Shown: positions 33,631 through 42,584 of the stretch, one piece after another
Layout: the number at the start of each line of letters is the position of its first letter
Numbering within the stretch: the stretch's first letter is position 1
Source: Bhargavaea massiliensis
Lineage (GTDB): Bacteria; Bacillota; Bacilli; Bacillales_A; Planococcaceae
NCBI RefSeq assembly: GCF_018390575.1
Contig: NZ_JAHBCJ010000001.1
Span: forward strand, 186,001 to 250,000
Length of the DNA stretch: 64,000 nt
Direction: 5' to 3'
Made by a program: the position numbers and the translations under genes
Notes under the pieces: generated by a model
Seen by the model: only the letters and a program-made list of their open reading frames with translations
What the model was told of the DNA's origin: nothing
Databases searched by the model: none

Positions 33631-34468
33631 TGCCAACACCGCCTTTTGTCTTTGCTGGTTCGACACGGACCTCCTCGACCGTCCGGACCACTTCGTCCCT
33701 GGACATCTTCTCGCGGCCTTCCTTCAGCGCGCCGAGCGTCTTGTGGGCAAGGGCCAGCGGCAGTCGGCAGAACAGAATAACGCTCTTTGAGCGGAGCGCC
33801 TTCATGTATTCGTCTGCCTTGGCGAGATTGTCTTCCGTATAACGGAACAGGTCGTCACGCGTCCAGCCGTCCGGCACGAAGCGGACGCCGCGCTCATCCA
33901 TGTCTTCTTTTTCATTGCGCAGGATATTGACCGCCTGGAGGCCGCGCCCGTAGCCGATTGCAAGCTCCCGGTCCGTTTTTTCCCCTGCATAGTGACCCCA
34001 GAGATCCGACAGCAATACACCGACGAGCCCCGCCACGTAGTATGTATAATCGTCGAGGTCTTCCCGGGTGCGGATTCTCCAGCCGGCCTTTGCCCACTTC
34101 GCCATGCCTTCCGACATTTCCCGAGCCGCATCCGCGACGCGCGGGCGCACATCGTCCGGGCAGGCCTCCATCCAGTCGGCAAGCTTCAGCGTCACTTCCG
34201 GCATCCGCTCCCTGACCGGCCCGAGGATGCCGAGGTAGCGCTCATTGTCGAACGGCTGCCCGAACAGCTCGCTCACCTGCATGAGAAGGGAATGTTTGAG
34301 ATCATTGCCGATCTCTTCGTGATCCTCAATCTCATCGATCGCCCGGAAAACGAGATAGGCAGAGGCGACGGAAGCCTTAAGCTCCTTCTGCAGAAAAGTA
34401 ATCGGAATATAAAATGTCCGGCTTGTTTCTTTCAGTACTCGCATCGCATCTTTTGGAAACCCACTCAT
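33614..34468 (-). CDS. Phytoene/squalene synthase family protein
   Basis: 284 aa from ATG 34468; the frame is open far upstream (to 35395) but overlaps an oppositely directed gene and is rejected. First aspartate motif DEIED, YTYYVAGLVG, second NILRNEKEDMDERG. Condenses prenyl diphosphates head to head (squalene, dehydrosqualene or phytoene); the product cannot be told. No desaturase is adjacent. Pairs with fni. Confidence 0.88.
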   Translation of the reverse strand: MSGFPKDAMRVLKETSRTFYIPITFLQKELKASVASAYLVFRAIDEIEDHEEIGNDLKHSLLMQVSELFGQPFDNERYLGILGPVRERMPEVTLKLADWMEACPDDVRPRVADAAREMSEGMAKWAKAGWRIRTREDLDDYTYYVAGLVGVLLSDLWGHYAGEKTDRELAIGYGRGLQAVNILRNEKEDMDERGVRFVPDGWTRDDLFRYTEDNLAKADEYMKALRSKSVILFCRLPLALAHKTLGALKEGREKMSRDEVVRTVEEVRVEPAKTKGGVGIGGLD

Positions 34469-34621
34469 TTTGATCCCGATCCTTCCTCGTAAGTGAATGA
34501 TATACCTTCCATCGTAACTCAATTTTTTCGATAAATACAGCCCGCATCCCTTCTCTCCGGTGGACATTCGTTGAAAATTCGGTATGAGGCCGATAGCATT
34601 TGCAGAAAGGAGGCGGCACAG

Positions 34622-35641
34622 ATGGAAGTAAGCATGCTTGATCAGACACAGCTCACAGAGGGACAAACCGCCGAGGAGGGGTTTGCCGGCACCGTGGAAG
34701 CCGCGCGCCTTGCAGACCGGCTTGGGTACCGTCGGTTCTGGTTGTCGGAACATCATAGTTCCGACACGATTGCCGGTTCTTCCCCCGAAATTCTCGCAGC
34801 TCACCTGCTGGCAAAGACGGAAACGATCCGCATCGGAACGGGCGGCGTCATGCTGACGCACTATGCCCCGTACAAGGTGGCCGAAAACTTCCGGGTGATG
34901 AGCGCGCTTGCCCCGGGCCGTGTCGATCTCGGCGTCGGCAAGGCGCCCGGCGGCACACACCTGCCGACCATCGCACTCCAGGGCGGCCGTGCGCTTACCG
35001 ACGCCAAGCCCCGTCAAAAGGAACTGTTCCCGGAGATGGTCGATGAACTGATGGAGTACCTGGAAGAAAAGCTTCCGGAAAGCCACCCGATGAGCGGCTA
35101 TTTGGAGGCCTCCCCTGCCGTCGTCCAAAAGCCCCTCCCCTGGATTCTTGGGACCGGTCCCGCGTCTGCCCTGCTTGCAGCAGAGCGCGGCCTCCCGTAT
35201 GCCTTCGCCCGCTTCATCAATGCGGAGCGAGATGAAATGCGGGAGACGATCGGCCTGTACAGAAAGAACTTCCGCCCTTCTTCCTTTACGGAAAACCCTT
35301 ATGTCGTCCTTGCTTCCCGGGTGTTTGCGGCCGGTACGGATGACGAAGCGGAGTGGATTGCGCGGAGTGCCGCCCATGTGCAGTTTGGATTCCACCGCGG
35401 CATCCAGGGCAGGCTGACCGACCCTTCCGAAGCGCTTGCCGGAAGCATGACGGAAAAGGAGAAGCAGGAAGTCCGCGATATCCTGTCCACCTACCTGATC
35501 GGCTCAAAGGAGACTATCGGACGCGAAATGGATAATCTCTCTGGACTGGGCGTCGATGAACTTATGGCGCTCACTCCTGTGTTCAGTCCTGAAAGCAAAC
35601 GCCTTTCCATGGCTGTCTTGAAGGAAGCGGCGAAAGGCTGA
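34622..35641 (+). CDS. LLM-class flavin-dependent oxidoreductase
   Basis: 339 aa from ATG 34622 with AAAGGAGG 8 bases upstream. Luciferase-like fold: YRRFWLSEHHSSDTIAGSSP, IRIGTGGVMLTHYAP, GRVDLGVGKAPGG and HVQFGFHRGIQGRL. Uses reduced FMN to oxidise an unknown substrate. Transcribed away from the isoprenoid genes; single gene. Confidence 0.9.
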   Translation: MEVSMLDQTQLTEGQTAEEGFAGTVEAARLADRLGYRRFWLSEHHSSDTIAGSSPEILAAHLLAKTETIRIGTGGVMLTHYAPYKVAENFRVMSALAPGRVDLGVGKAPGGTHLPTIALQGGRALTDAKPRQKELFPEMVDELMEYLEEKLPESHPMSGYLEASPAVVQKPLPWILGTGPASALLAAERGLPYAFARFINAERDEMRETIGLYRKNFRPSSFTENPYVVLASRVFAAGTDDEAEWIARSAAHVQFGFHRGIQGRLTDPSEALAGSMTEKEKQEVRDILSTYLIGSKETIGREMDNLSGLGVDELMALTPVFSPESKRLSMAVLKEAAKG

Positions 35642-35651
35642 CCGCAGCATC

Positions 35652-35671
35652 CGACATATTTCCCGGGAAAT
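35652..35671. repeat. Repeated palindromic site, copy 2
   Basis: Identical 20-mer CGACATATTTCCCGGGAAAT as at 15478-15497, again in an intergenic region, here 120-139 bp upstream of a YugN-like gene. Confidence 0.75.
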
Positions 35672-35707
35672 AGCGCCAGCCGTGATGAAATTTCGCGGAT
35701 TCAGGTG

Positions 35708-35785
35708 CCACTCTCTTTCATTGGGGTTAATTCCCGCAATACCGGGAATAGACTATCTACCTGGGAATTTGATAAAGGAGAGTGG
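35708..35785 (+). promoter_or_regulatory. Structured leader that can hide the ribosome binding site
   Basis: CCACTCTCTTT (35708-35718) can pair with AAAGGAGAGTGG (35774-35785, one bulged G), which contains the Shine-Dalgarno of the downstream gene (ATG 35791). Inside, ATTCCCG (35730-35736) and CGGGAAT (35743-35749) form a second hairpin. This looks like a translational switch or thermosensor. Confidence 0.55.
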
Positions 35786-35790
35786 TATAA

Positions 35791-36225
35791 ATGCTGAAAC
35801 TGGAAACGGAACTTCAGGGCAAACAGGCCCGGTTTGGTGATATTTATCCAATCCTGCTTGAACGGAACATTACGCTTTGCGGCAACTGGGAATACGATGA
35901 GGCCATGTTCGACGGCGTCCTGAGCAAGGACGGCGAGGAAACGATTTATCTCCGCATCCCGTTTGATGTCATTTCCGGCATGCTGGAAGACCCCGAGACA
36001 CAAATCGTTTTCGGCCAGCCATTTGTCCTCAAGCACGTGGCCAACATCGGCCTCGACCATGAAGGTGACGACCTGCTGGCGACCACCGGCCTCAACCAGT
36101 TCCAGAGCCCGGAAGAAAAAGATGGCCCGATCCGCCGCAAGTCGCATTGGGAAGAAGAAGGCGAGCGGGTCGTCCAGGGAATCGTCGAAAGCTTTCCTCT
36201 CCTGGACGAGCGGCATATCGGCTGA
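35791..36225 (+). CDS. YugN-like family protein (second)
   Basis: 144 aa, AAAGGAGAG 8 bases before ATG 35791. Same family as 1227-1661 (MLKLETELQG, GNWEYD, GEETIYLRIPFDV, KHVANIGLDHEGDD, NQFQSPEEK). Unknown function. The ribosome binding site lies in a possible hairpin (35708-35785). Single gene with its own strong terminator. Confidence 0.85.
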   Translation: MLKLETELQGKQARFGDIYPILLERNITLCGNWEYDEAMFDGVLSKDGEETIYLRIPFDVISGMLEDPETQIVFGQPFVLKHVANIGLDHEGDDLLATTGLNQFQSPEEKDGPIRRKSHWEEEGERVVQGIVESFPLLDERHIG

Positions 36226-36242
36226 CTGCTCCACGAAAAATA

Positions 36243-36276
36243 ACCGGCACGGGATCGGAACCGTGCCGGCTGTTTT
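36243..36276 (+). terminator. Terminator of the second YugN-like gene
   Basis: CCGGCACGG (36244-36252) pairs with CCGTGCCGG (36261-36269), followed by TGTTTTT. Confidence 0.92.
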
Positions 36277-36303
36277 TCGGTATTTCCTAGGAGGCGTGCG
36301 TCC

Positions 36304-36681
36304 ATGAATAAACGGCGGCAGATGGAGGATTTGTGGAGCCGGGAGAAATACCGGGTCATGTATCACAGCCAGGTCCATTATGGCCGGATCCGGGAGACTC
36401 TGAAAGGGAACCCAACTTTTGCGGACATCGAGTCACTGATTGGTGAAGCGGTTCGGACCCCGCCCACGCCCGGATCGGTAAGGAATGCCGTCCAGCATAT
36501 GTGGGGCTATTTCAAGAAGCAGGCGGATGAAAGTGAAAGGCAGGAGTACCGGATCCTCCTTGAGAGGTTCTCGTCAGGCAGTGCCCGTGAGGAGGAACTT
36601 CTCTCCTTTATCCGACGGCTGGCCGAAAAGTATCGTGCGGGGTACTTGCTAGGCAGCACGATTCTTGAGTCACCTCAATAG
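36304..36681 (+). CDS. DUF1722 (YbgA-type) domain protein
   Basis: 125 aa. DUF1722 features: LWSREKYRVMYHSQVHYGRIRETL at the N-terminus, VRNAVQHMWGYFKKQADESERQEY and a final EKYRAGYLLGSTIL. This domain is often fused to DUF523; here it stands alone. AGGAGG 10 bases before ATG 36304. Function unknown. Confidence 0.8.
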   Translation: MNKRRQMEDLWSREKYRVMYHSQVHYGRIRETLKGNPTFADIESLIGEAVRTPPTPGSVRNAVQHMWGYFKKQADESERQEYRILLERFSSGSAREEELLSFIRRLAEKYRAGYLLGSTILESPQ

Positions 36682-36683
36682 TT

Positions 36684-36717
36684 AAAGGGCAGTCCGCTTT
36701 GGGGACTGCCCTTTTTT
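36684..36717 (+). terminator. Terminator of the DUF1722 gene
   Basis: AAAGGGCAGTCC pairs with GGACTGCCCTTT with loop GCTTTGG, then a T run. Confidence 0.93.
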
Positions 36718-36718
36718 G

Positions 36719-36772
36719 TATGGCAACGTTTCAATAGAGAATGTTAACGACTCAGCCCGGTATGGCAACGTC
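36719..36772 (+). repeat. 21-bp phased short repeat array D (3 units)
   Basis: ATGGCAACG, ATGTTAACG and ATGGCAACG, with TGG/TGT starts at 36721, 36742 and 36763, exactly 21 bp apart. It lies in the 71-bp gap between a terminator and the fruA stop. The same core in inverted orientation forms array E 4.2 kb away. Confidence 0.82.
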
Positions 36773-36788
36773 CCAACACCCCAGGCTC

Positions 36789-38741
36789 TTACGCAGCCTG
36801 CACAGCAGGCTTTCTTAGCATGCCGGCGAGGAATGCCGTGACAAACGCACCCGCGATGATTGCCGCCGCGTAGAGGAGCACTTTTATGATGCCGCCGTCC
36901 ACGAGGCCCATGACGAAGATTCCGCCATGCGGCGCTCGGAGGCTGATGTCGAACAGCATTGTGAGCGCGCCCGTTACGGCGGCGCCTCCGATGGACGCCG
37001 GAATGACGCGGGCCGGGTCGGCCGCCGCAAACGGGATGACCCCTTCCGTAATAAAGCAGGCACCGAGCACATAGGCCGTCTTGCCGGCTTCGCGCTCCGG
37101 TTTGGAGAAGCGCTTCTTGAAGAGCGTCGTCGCGAGCGCCATGCCGAGCGGTGGCACCATGCCCGCTGCCATGACCGCAGCGATAAAGTGGAAATTGCCT
37201 GCATCCAGCATGGCAATTCCGAACGTGTAGGCCGCCTTGTTGACCGGGCCGCCCATATCGACCGCCATCATGGCGCCGATGATCAGGCCGACCAGGACCT
37301 GATTGGTGCCGCCGAGACCTTCAAGGAAGGAGGACAGGCCGGTGTACAGCTTCGTCAGCTGCGGATTGATCAGCATCATGATGATGCCGGTGATGGCGAT
37401 GCCAAACAGCGGATAAAAAAGCACCGGCTTGAGGCCTTCAAGCGCATCCGGCAGCTTGGCGAACATCTTCTTCACGAAGAGTGTGACATAACCGGCCAGG
37501 AAGCCGGCGATGATCCCGCCGAGGAAGCCGGAACCGCCGTCCGCTCCTTCCACTCCGGAAACGGTAATCGCAATCAGGCCGCCGACCATACCTGGCGCAA
37601 AGCCGGGACGCTCCGCGATGCTTGAAGCGATGAAACCTGCCAATACAGGAACCATGAGGAAGAATGCCTTGCCGCCGCCGATCGTGTTCAACATGGCGGC
37701 GAATGCATTGTACTCAGGGCTTGCCGGGTCGCTGGAATGAATGCCCCAGAAGAAAGACAGGGCGATCAGGATCCCGCCCCCGACGACAAACGGCAGCATG
37801 TTCGACACACCGTTCATCAGGTGCTTATAAAATCCGCTTTTCGGCTCGGTTGAATCGCCCTTGTCCGCCTTGCCTTCGGCGTGATAGATCGGGGCGTCTT
37901 TGTGAATGGCGCGGTCCAGCAGCGCATCCGTTTCATGGATGGCCTTGCCGACCTTTGTCTGGATCACCGGTTTGCCGTCAAAGCGGGCCATCTCCACTTT
38001 CGTGTCGGCGGCGACGATGATGACGTCGGCCTCGGCGATCTCTTCCGGCGTCAGCCGGTTTTTCACGCCGGACGAACCGTTTGTCTCGACCTTGATCGGT
38101 ATCCCGCGCTCTTTCGCCCGTTCATTCAACTTCTCGGCCGCCATGTAGGTGTGCGCAATGCCGGTCGGGCAGGCAGTGACTGCGAGGACCTTGCCGAGCG
38201 AAGGTGCTGCCTCCTGTGCCTCCGCCTGTTCACGGTCAGATTCTGCCTTTGCTCCGGGTTCTTCCGGGGCTTCCGGCCCCTCCAGCTCCCGCTCCTTGTC
38301 ATTCACGGCCGCCAGCACTTCATCGGCTGATTCGGCATTCAGGACGCGCTCCCGGAACTTCCCGTCCATGAGGAACGTCGCGAGCCGGGACAGCGCTTCG
38401 AGGTGGTCATTGTTCGCCCCTTCGCTTGCGGCGATCATGAAGAACAGATGGGCCGGCTGGCCGTCGAGCGAGGCATAGTCGATCCCTTCGGCGGAGCGGC
38501 CGAACGCAATCGCCGGCTCGCGGACCGCCGAGGATTTGGCATGCGGGATGGCGATCCCGTCACCGATGCCGGTCGTGCTTTGCTGCTCGCGGGCGAGGAT
38601 GTCGTTCATGAAGGCTTCCCGGTCCGACAGCCTGCCCGCTTCATCGAGCTTGCCGACAAGTTCAGAGAGCGCGGATTCCTTGGTTGTAGCCGCCAGGTCG
38701 AGAAGCACTGTATCTTTCGTCAACAAAGAAGTGATGTTCAT
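36789..38741 (-). CDS. fruA: PTS fructose-specific EIIABC
   Basis: 650 aa. EIIA domain (residues 1-150, phospho-His in GIGDGIAIPHAKS), EIIB (about 180-280, Cys in AVTACPTGIAHTYMAAEKL), a linker, and a EIIC membrane domain (about 305-640). Imports fructose as fructose 1-phosphate. GGAGGG before ATG 38741. It overlaps fruK by 4 bp (ATGA), forming fruRKA. Confidence 0.96.
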   Translation of the reverse strand: MNITSLLTKDTVLLDLAATTKESALSELVGKLDEAGRLSDREAFMNDILAREQQSTTGIGDGIAIPHAKSSAVREPAIAFGRSAEGIDYASLDGQPAHLFFMIAASEGANNDHLEALSRLATFLMDGKFRERVLNAESADEVLAAVNDKERELEGPEAPEEPGAKAESDREQAEAQEAAPSLGKVLAVTACPTGIAHTYMAAEKLNERAKERGIPIKVETNGSSGVKNRLTPEEIAEADVIIVAADTKVEMARFDGKPVIQTKVGKAIHETDALLDRAIHKDAPIYHAEGKADKGDSTEPKSGFYKHLMNGVSNMLPFVVGGGILIALSFFWGIHSSDPASPEYNAFAAMLNTIGGGKAFFLMVPVLAGFIASSIAERPGFAPGMVGGLIAITVSGVEGADGGSGFLGGIIAGFLAGYVTLFVKKMFAKLPDALEGLKPVLFYPLFGIAITGIIMMLINPQLTKLYTGLSSFLEGLGGTNQVLVGLIIGAMMAVDMGGPVNKAAYTFGIAMLDAGNFHFIAAVMAAGMVPPLGMALATTLFKKRFSKPEREAGKTAYVLGACFITEGVIPFAAADPARVIPASIGGAAVTGALTMLFDISLRAPHGGIFVMGLVDGGIIKVLLYAAAIIAGAFVTAFLAGMLRKPAVQAA

Positions 38742-39667
38742 CGGTTTTTCCCTCCGTTCAAATGGGTGACCGTTACCTGTTGAGCCAGTGAGTCAACGTC
38801 TTCTTTCCGGCACAGATCCGAACGGGAGACGGTCGCGCTGCCCGCGGCGACACCGTACTTGAAGGCGTCTTCCGCACCTTTGCCCGACTCGAGCGCCGCG
38901 ATGAATCCCGACACGAGTGAATCGCCGGCACCGACGGTATTGACCACTTTTACTTCTGGCGCCTGCGCCTCGGCTTCCATCGTGTCCGAAACGTAGAGCG
39001 CGCCTTCCCCGCCCATTGAGACGATGACGTGCCGGACCCCCTGCCGGACGAGCAGACGGGCATAATGCAGGGCGTCTTCCTTCGTTTTAATCTCTGCACC
39101 GAACAGTTCACCGAGCTCATGCTCGTTCGGTTTCATCAATTCGGGTTTCATATCGGCAAGCTCTTTCAAAACCGGACCCGATGTATCGACCGCGAGACGG
39201 ATGCCGCTGTCCCGGCAGATGCCCGCCAATTGCACTGCAAAATCCGCTCCTGCCGAATCGGGAATTCTGCCCGCCAGTACGAGCCAGTCTCCACGTTCCA
39301 TCCTTCCGGCACGGTCCAGGAGCTGACGGAGCTCCTTTTGCGTGATGTCCGGACCCGGACCGTTCAGTTCTGTCTCCTGCTCCGATTTGATTTTTACATT
39401 GATGCGGGTGATGCTGTCCGTCCGGATCAGCTCTGTCCGGATGCCTTCATTCCACAGGAACTGCTCCAGATAATCACCCGTAAAGCCTCCGGCAAGACCG
39501 ACGGCAGTGCTGTCGGTGCCAAGCCGTTTCAAGACGCGGGAAACGTTGATTCCCTTGCCGCCCGGATAGTAGTACACTTCTTCCGAACGGTTAAGTTTTC
39601 CGGGTGTAAAGCCGGGAAGGTAAACGGTATAGTCCAGAGAAGGGGTCAGCGTATAGGTGTAGATCAT
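38738..39667 (-). CDS. fruK: 1-phosphofructokinase
   Basis: 309 aa PfkB kinase: YYYPGGKGINVSRVL near the N-terminus and the catalytic NTVGAGDSLVSGF (Asp base). Phosphorylates fructose 1-phosphate to fructose 1,6-bisphosphate. Overlaps fruR and fruA by 4 bp each. Confidence 0.96.
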   Translation of the reverse strand: MIYTYTLTPSLDYTVYLPGFTPGKLNRSEEVYYYPGGKGINVSRVLKRLGTDSTAVGLAGGFTGDYLEQFLWNEGIRTELIRTDSITRINVKIKSEQETELNGPGPDITQKELRQLLDRAGRMERGDWLVLAGRIPDSAGADFAVQLAGICRDSGIRLAVDTSGPVLKELADMKPELMKPNEHELGELFGAEIKTKEDALHYARLLVRQGVRHVIVSMGGEGALYVSDTMEAEAQAPEVKVVNTVGAGDSLVSGFIAALESGKGAEDAFKYGVAAGSATVSRSDLCRKEDVDSLAQQVTVTHLNGGKNR

Positions 39668-40416
39668 TCCGTCACCACCTTGACAGTTGTTTCGTTCTCA
39701 ACGGCTTCCAGCATGGCCGCGTCCAGGGAATCCGTGATCAGTCCCGCAGCAGCGAGGGGAAGGGCTTTGGTGAAGCTGACCTTGCCTGCTTTGCTGTGGT
39801 CCGCGACGACATAGGTGCGCCGTGCCAGCGAAGCGGCCAGTTTCTTGACGGAGGCCTCCTCCGGGTCAGGCGTCGTATAGCCGTACTCCGGGTGGAAACC
39901 GTTTGCCCCGAGAAAGCACCGGTCAAAGCGGTACTCGGAAAGCGCAGCGGTCGCCTGCGGTCCGACCAGCGCCCGCGTTTTCCCCTTTACGTAGCCGCCG
40001 GTCAGATAAGTCGTGATCCCGTTGTCGATGAGGGCATCCACATGGGTCAGGCCGTTCGTCACGACGACGGCCCCCTTCCCCGCCAAAAACGGGATCATCC
40101 GGAAAGTTGTCGTGCCCGCGTCAAGGAAGATAAACTCCCCCTCCTCGACGAGCCCGGCGGCATGAGCCGCGATCAGCTGCTTTTCCTGCTCGTTTTTGAC
40201 CGATTTGTCAGAAACGCTCAATTCCTGGATGTTCCGTTCACGGGTCGTGGCTCCCCCGTGAATGCGCTCCAGAAGGTTCATCGCCTCAAGTTCCGTCAGA
40301 TCCCTGCGGATGGTCGACTCCGATGCGCCGGTGCCTTCAATGAGCTCGGCAATTTTCACAGTCTGTTTTTGTTTTAGCTGGCCCATGATCCACTCATGGC
40401 GTTCTGTTGTCAGCAT
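39664..40416 (-). CDS. fruR: DeoR-family fructose operon repressor
   Basis: 250 aa. N-terminal DeoR helix-turn-helix (ERHEWIMGQLKQKQTVKIAEL, ASESTIRRDLTELE) and a sugar-phosphate sensor domain (FLDAGTTTFRMIPFL, VVADHSKAGKVSF). First gene of fruRKA; fructose 1-phosphate is the expected inducer. A gap of 129 bp separates it from divergent ptsH and holds likely operators. Confidence 0.92.
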   Translation of the reverse strand: MLTTERHEWIMGQLKQKQTVKIAELIEGTGASESTIRRDLTELEAMNLLERIHGGATTRERNIQELSVSDKSVKNEQEKQLIAAHAAGLVEEGEFIFLDAGTTTFRMIPFLAGKGAVVVTNGLTHVDALIDNGITTYLTGGYVKGKTRALVGPQATAALSEYRFDRCFLGANGFHPEYGYTTPDPEEASVKKLAASLARRTYVVADHSKAGKVSFTKALPLAAAGLITDSLDAAMLEAVENETTVKVVTE

Positions 40417-40455
40417 GTTTGATCACCCGTCTGTCGTTGATTAAGCCCATTTTAC

Positions 40456-40523
40456 TTGAAATCGGTTCCAAAATCCATCATAATCGTTCACAAACAATCA
40501 AAAACAGTCATCTATCTGACTGT
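40456..40523 (+). promoter_or_regulatory. ptsHI promoter and fruR-ptsH operator region
   Basis: Plus strand TTGAAA (40456-40461), 17 bp, CATAAT (40479-40484). Directly downstream is an A/T-rich DeoR-type motif, TTTTTGATTGTTTGTGAACG on the minus strand, then an inverted repeat ACAGTCA (40504-40510)/TGACTGT (40517-40523). These lie between divergent fruR and ptsH and may coordinate both. Confidence 0.6.
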
Positions 40524-40545
40524 CTTCATTTAGGAGGAAATACAC

Positions 40546-40812
40546 ATGGTCGAAAAACAATATACAATCAGCGCATCTGAAGGACTCCACGCGCGGCCGA
40601 CTTCCCTGCTCGTCGGTTCGCTCGCACCGTTTTCTTCCGACATCACCCTTATCTATAAGGATAAGTCCGTGAACATGAAGTCCATCCTCGGCGTCATGTC
40701 CCTCGGCGTCGCCTCGGGATCCACCATCACGGTGAGGGCGGAAGGCGCGGATGAAAATGAAGCCATCGCCAAAATCGATGAAGTCATGAAATCCGAAGGG
40801 CTGGCCGGCTGA
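40546..40812 (+). CDS. ptsH: HPr phosphocarrier protein
   Basis: 88 aa. Phospho-His in SEGLHARPTSL and regulatory Ser in NMKSILGVM. AGGAGG before ATG 40546. Transfers phosphate from enzyme I to the EIIA domains; when phosphorylated on Ser it is the CcpA co-repressor. It is directly followed by ptsI (TGAATG). Confidence 0.96.
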   Translation: MVEKQYTISASEGLHARPTSLLVGSLAPFSSDITLIYKDKSVNMKSILGVMSLGVASGSTITVRAEGADENEAIAKIDEVMKSEGLAG

Positions 40813-42525
40813 ATGGAACAGCGGATCAAAGGCATCGCGGCCTCCGGAGGCATTGCGATTGCAAAAGCCTTCCGTCTGGAGCATCCCGACCTCCAGACCG
40901 AAAAAGTCACCGTTTCGGACGCGGAAGCGGAAAGCGCACGCCTGGATCTGGCAATCGCCGCTTCCCGCGAGGAACTCCAGGCCATCCGCAAGCACGCGTC
41001 CGAACAGCTGAGCGAGAGTGAAGCGGATATCTTCAGCGCTCACCTGCTTGTCCTTGACGACCCGGAACTCATCGGGCCGGTCAAGGACAAGATCCGATCG
41101 GAACAGGTGAACGCGGAGCATGCGCTAAAAGAGACCGCGGACGGCTTTGTCGCCCTGTTTGAGTCGATGGACAATGAATACATGAAAGAGCGCGCAGCTG
41201 ACGTGCGGGATGTCACCAAGCGGATTCTTGCCCATCTGCTTGGCGTGACGCTCCGGAGCCCCGCGATGATCCGTGAACAGACAGTCATCATCGCAGAAGA
41301 CCTGACCCCGTCCGACACCGTGCAGCTGAACCCGGAATACATCCAGGGATTTGTTACCGATATCGGCGGCCGCACGTCCCACTCCGCAATTCTCGCAAGA
41401 ACGCTTGAGATCCCGGCGGTCGTCGGCAGCCGCTCCGCGATGGCACAGGTGGAAAACGGCACAACGGTCATCGTCGACGGAACAGCCGGCGAAGTAATCG
41501 TCAGCCCGTCCGATGCCACGCTTGAAGCCTACGAAGAAAAGCGCCGTCTGTATGCGGAAGAGCGGGAACAGCTCACGCAGCTTGTCCATGAGCCGACCCG
41601 CTCCAAAGACGGCCACCAAGTGGAGCTGGCCGGCAACATCGGCTCCCCTGCCGATGTCGCCAAAGTCCTTGAGAACGGCGGAGAAGGCATCGGTTTGTTC
41701 CGCACGGAGTTTCTCTATATGGGACGCGACCAGTTCCCTACGGAAGACGAGCAGTACGAAGCGTATAAAAGCGTACTGGAACAGATGGAAGACCGCCCGA
41801 CGGTCGTTCGTACACTCGACATCGGCGGCGACAAGGAACTGCCTTACCTGAACCTCCCTGTAGAGGCGAACCCGTTCCTCGGCATCCGCGCCATCCGGCT
41901 GTGCCTCGAGGAAGAGGACATGTTCCGCGTTCAGCTTCGCGCGCTGCTCCGTGCAAGCGTGCACGGGCATCTGAAGATCATGTTCCCGATGATTGCCACA
42001 CTGGATGAATTCCGGCGCGCCAAGGCAGTCTTCCTCGATGAGAAGGATAAGTTGGAACAAAGCGGCGTGCCTGTCAGCGACAAGATTGAACTCGGCATGA
42101 TGGTCGAGATCCCGTCCGCCGCGCTCATGGCCGACCAGTTCGCCAAGGAGGTCGACTTCTTCTCGATCGGCACGAACGACCTGATCCAGTACACGATGGC
42201 CGCCGACCGGATGAACGAACAGCTGTCGTACCTGTACCAGCCATTCAGCCCGGCAGTTCTCCGACTGATCAAGATGGTCATCGACGCCGCCCACCGGGAA
42301 GGCAAGCACGCCGGCATGTGCGGCGAGATGGCGGGAGACGAAGCCGCCATCCCGGTCCTGCTCGGCATGGGCCTCGATGAATTCTCGATGAGCGCTTCCT
42401 CCATCCTGAAAGCCCGCGCGAAGATCGCCGGCCTTTCCAAGGCGGAGATGGAAGCGAAGATCGACCATATCCTGTCCCTCTCCTCCGGTGAGGAAGTCCG
42501 TTCGTATATTGAACAGTCGCTATAA
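40813..42525 (+). CDS. ptsI: PTS enzyme I (phosphoenolpyruvate--protein phosphotransferase)
   Basis: 570 aa. HPr-binding N-domain, phospho-His in [13 protein letters not shown] (about residue 190), PEP-site motif [25 protein letters not shown] and catalytic Cys in [11 protein letters not shown]. Starts the PTS phosphorelay. Immediately follows ptsH and ends with a good terminator. Confidence 0.97.
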   Translation: MEQRIKGIAASGGIAIAKAFRLEHPDLQTEKVTVSDAEAESARLDLAIAASREELQAIRKHASEQLSESEADIFSAHLLVLDDPELIGPVKDKIRSEQVNAEHALKETADGFVALFESMDNEYMKERAADVRDVTKRILAHLLGVTLRSPAMIREQTVIIAEDLTPSDTVQLNPEYIQGFVTDIGGRTSHSAILARTLEIPAVVGSRSAMAQVENGTTVIVDGTAGEVIVSPSDATLEAYEEKRRLYAEEREQLTQLVHEPTRSKDGHQVELAGNIGSPADVAKVLENGGEGIGLFRTEFLYMGRDQFPTEDEQYEAYKSVLEQMEDRPTVVRTLDIGGDKELPYLNLPVEANPFLGIRAIRLCLEEEDMFRVQLRALLRASVHGHLKIMFPMIATLDEFRRAKAVFLDEKDKLEQSGVPVSDKIELGMMVEIPSAALMADQFAKEVDFFSIGTNDLIQYTMAADRMNEQLSYLYQPFSPAVLRLIKMVIDAAHREGKHAGMCGEMAGDEAAIPVLLGMGLDEFSMSASSILKARAKIAGLSKAEMEAKIDHILSLSSGEEVRSYIEQSL

Positions 42526-42528
42526 GAA

Positions 42529-42567
42529 GAAAAAGCGCATCGCCCCGGTGAGGGTGATGCGCTTTTT
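42529..42567 (+). terminator. Terminator of ptsHI
   Basis: AAAAAGCGCATC pairs with GATGCGCTTTTT around GCCCCGGTGAGGGT, directly after the stop. Confidence 0.93.
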
Positions 42568-42584
42568 CTAATTCGAGAAGTCGG

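Noticed and set aside
34469-35395. N-terminal extension of the phytoene/squalene synthase to 593 aa
   Set aside because: The extension lies opposite the LLM oxidoreductase gene; the family length and start fit ATG 34468.
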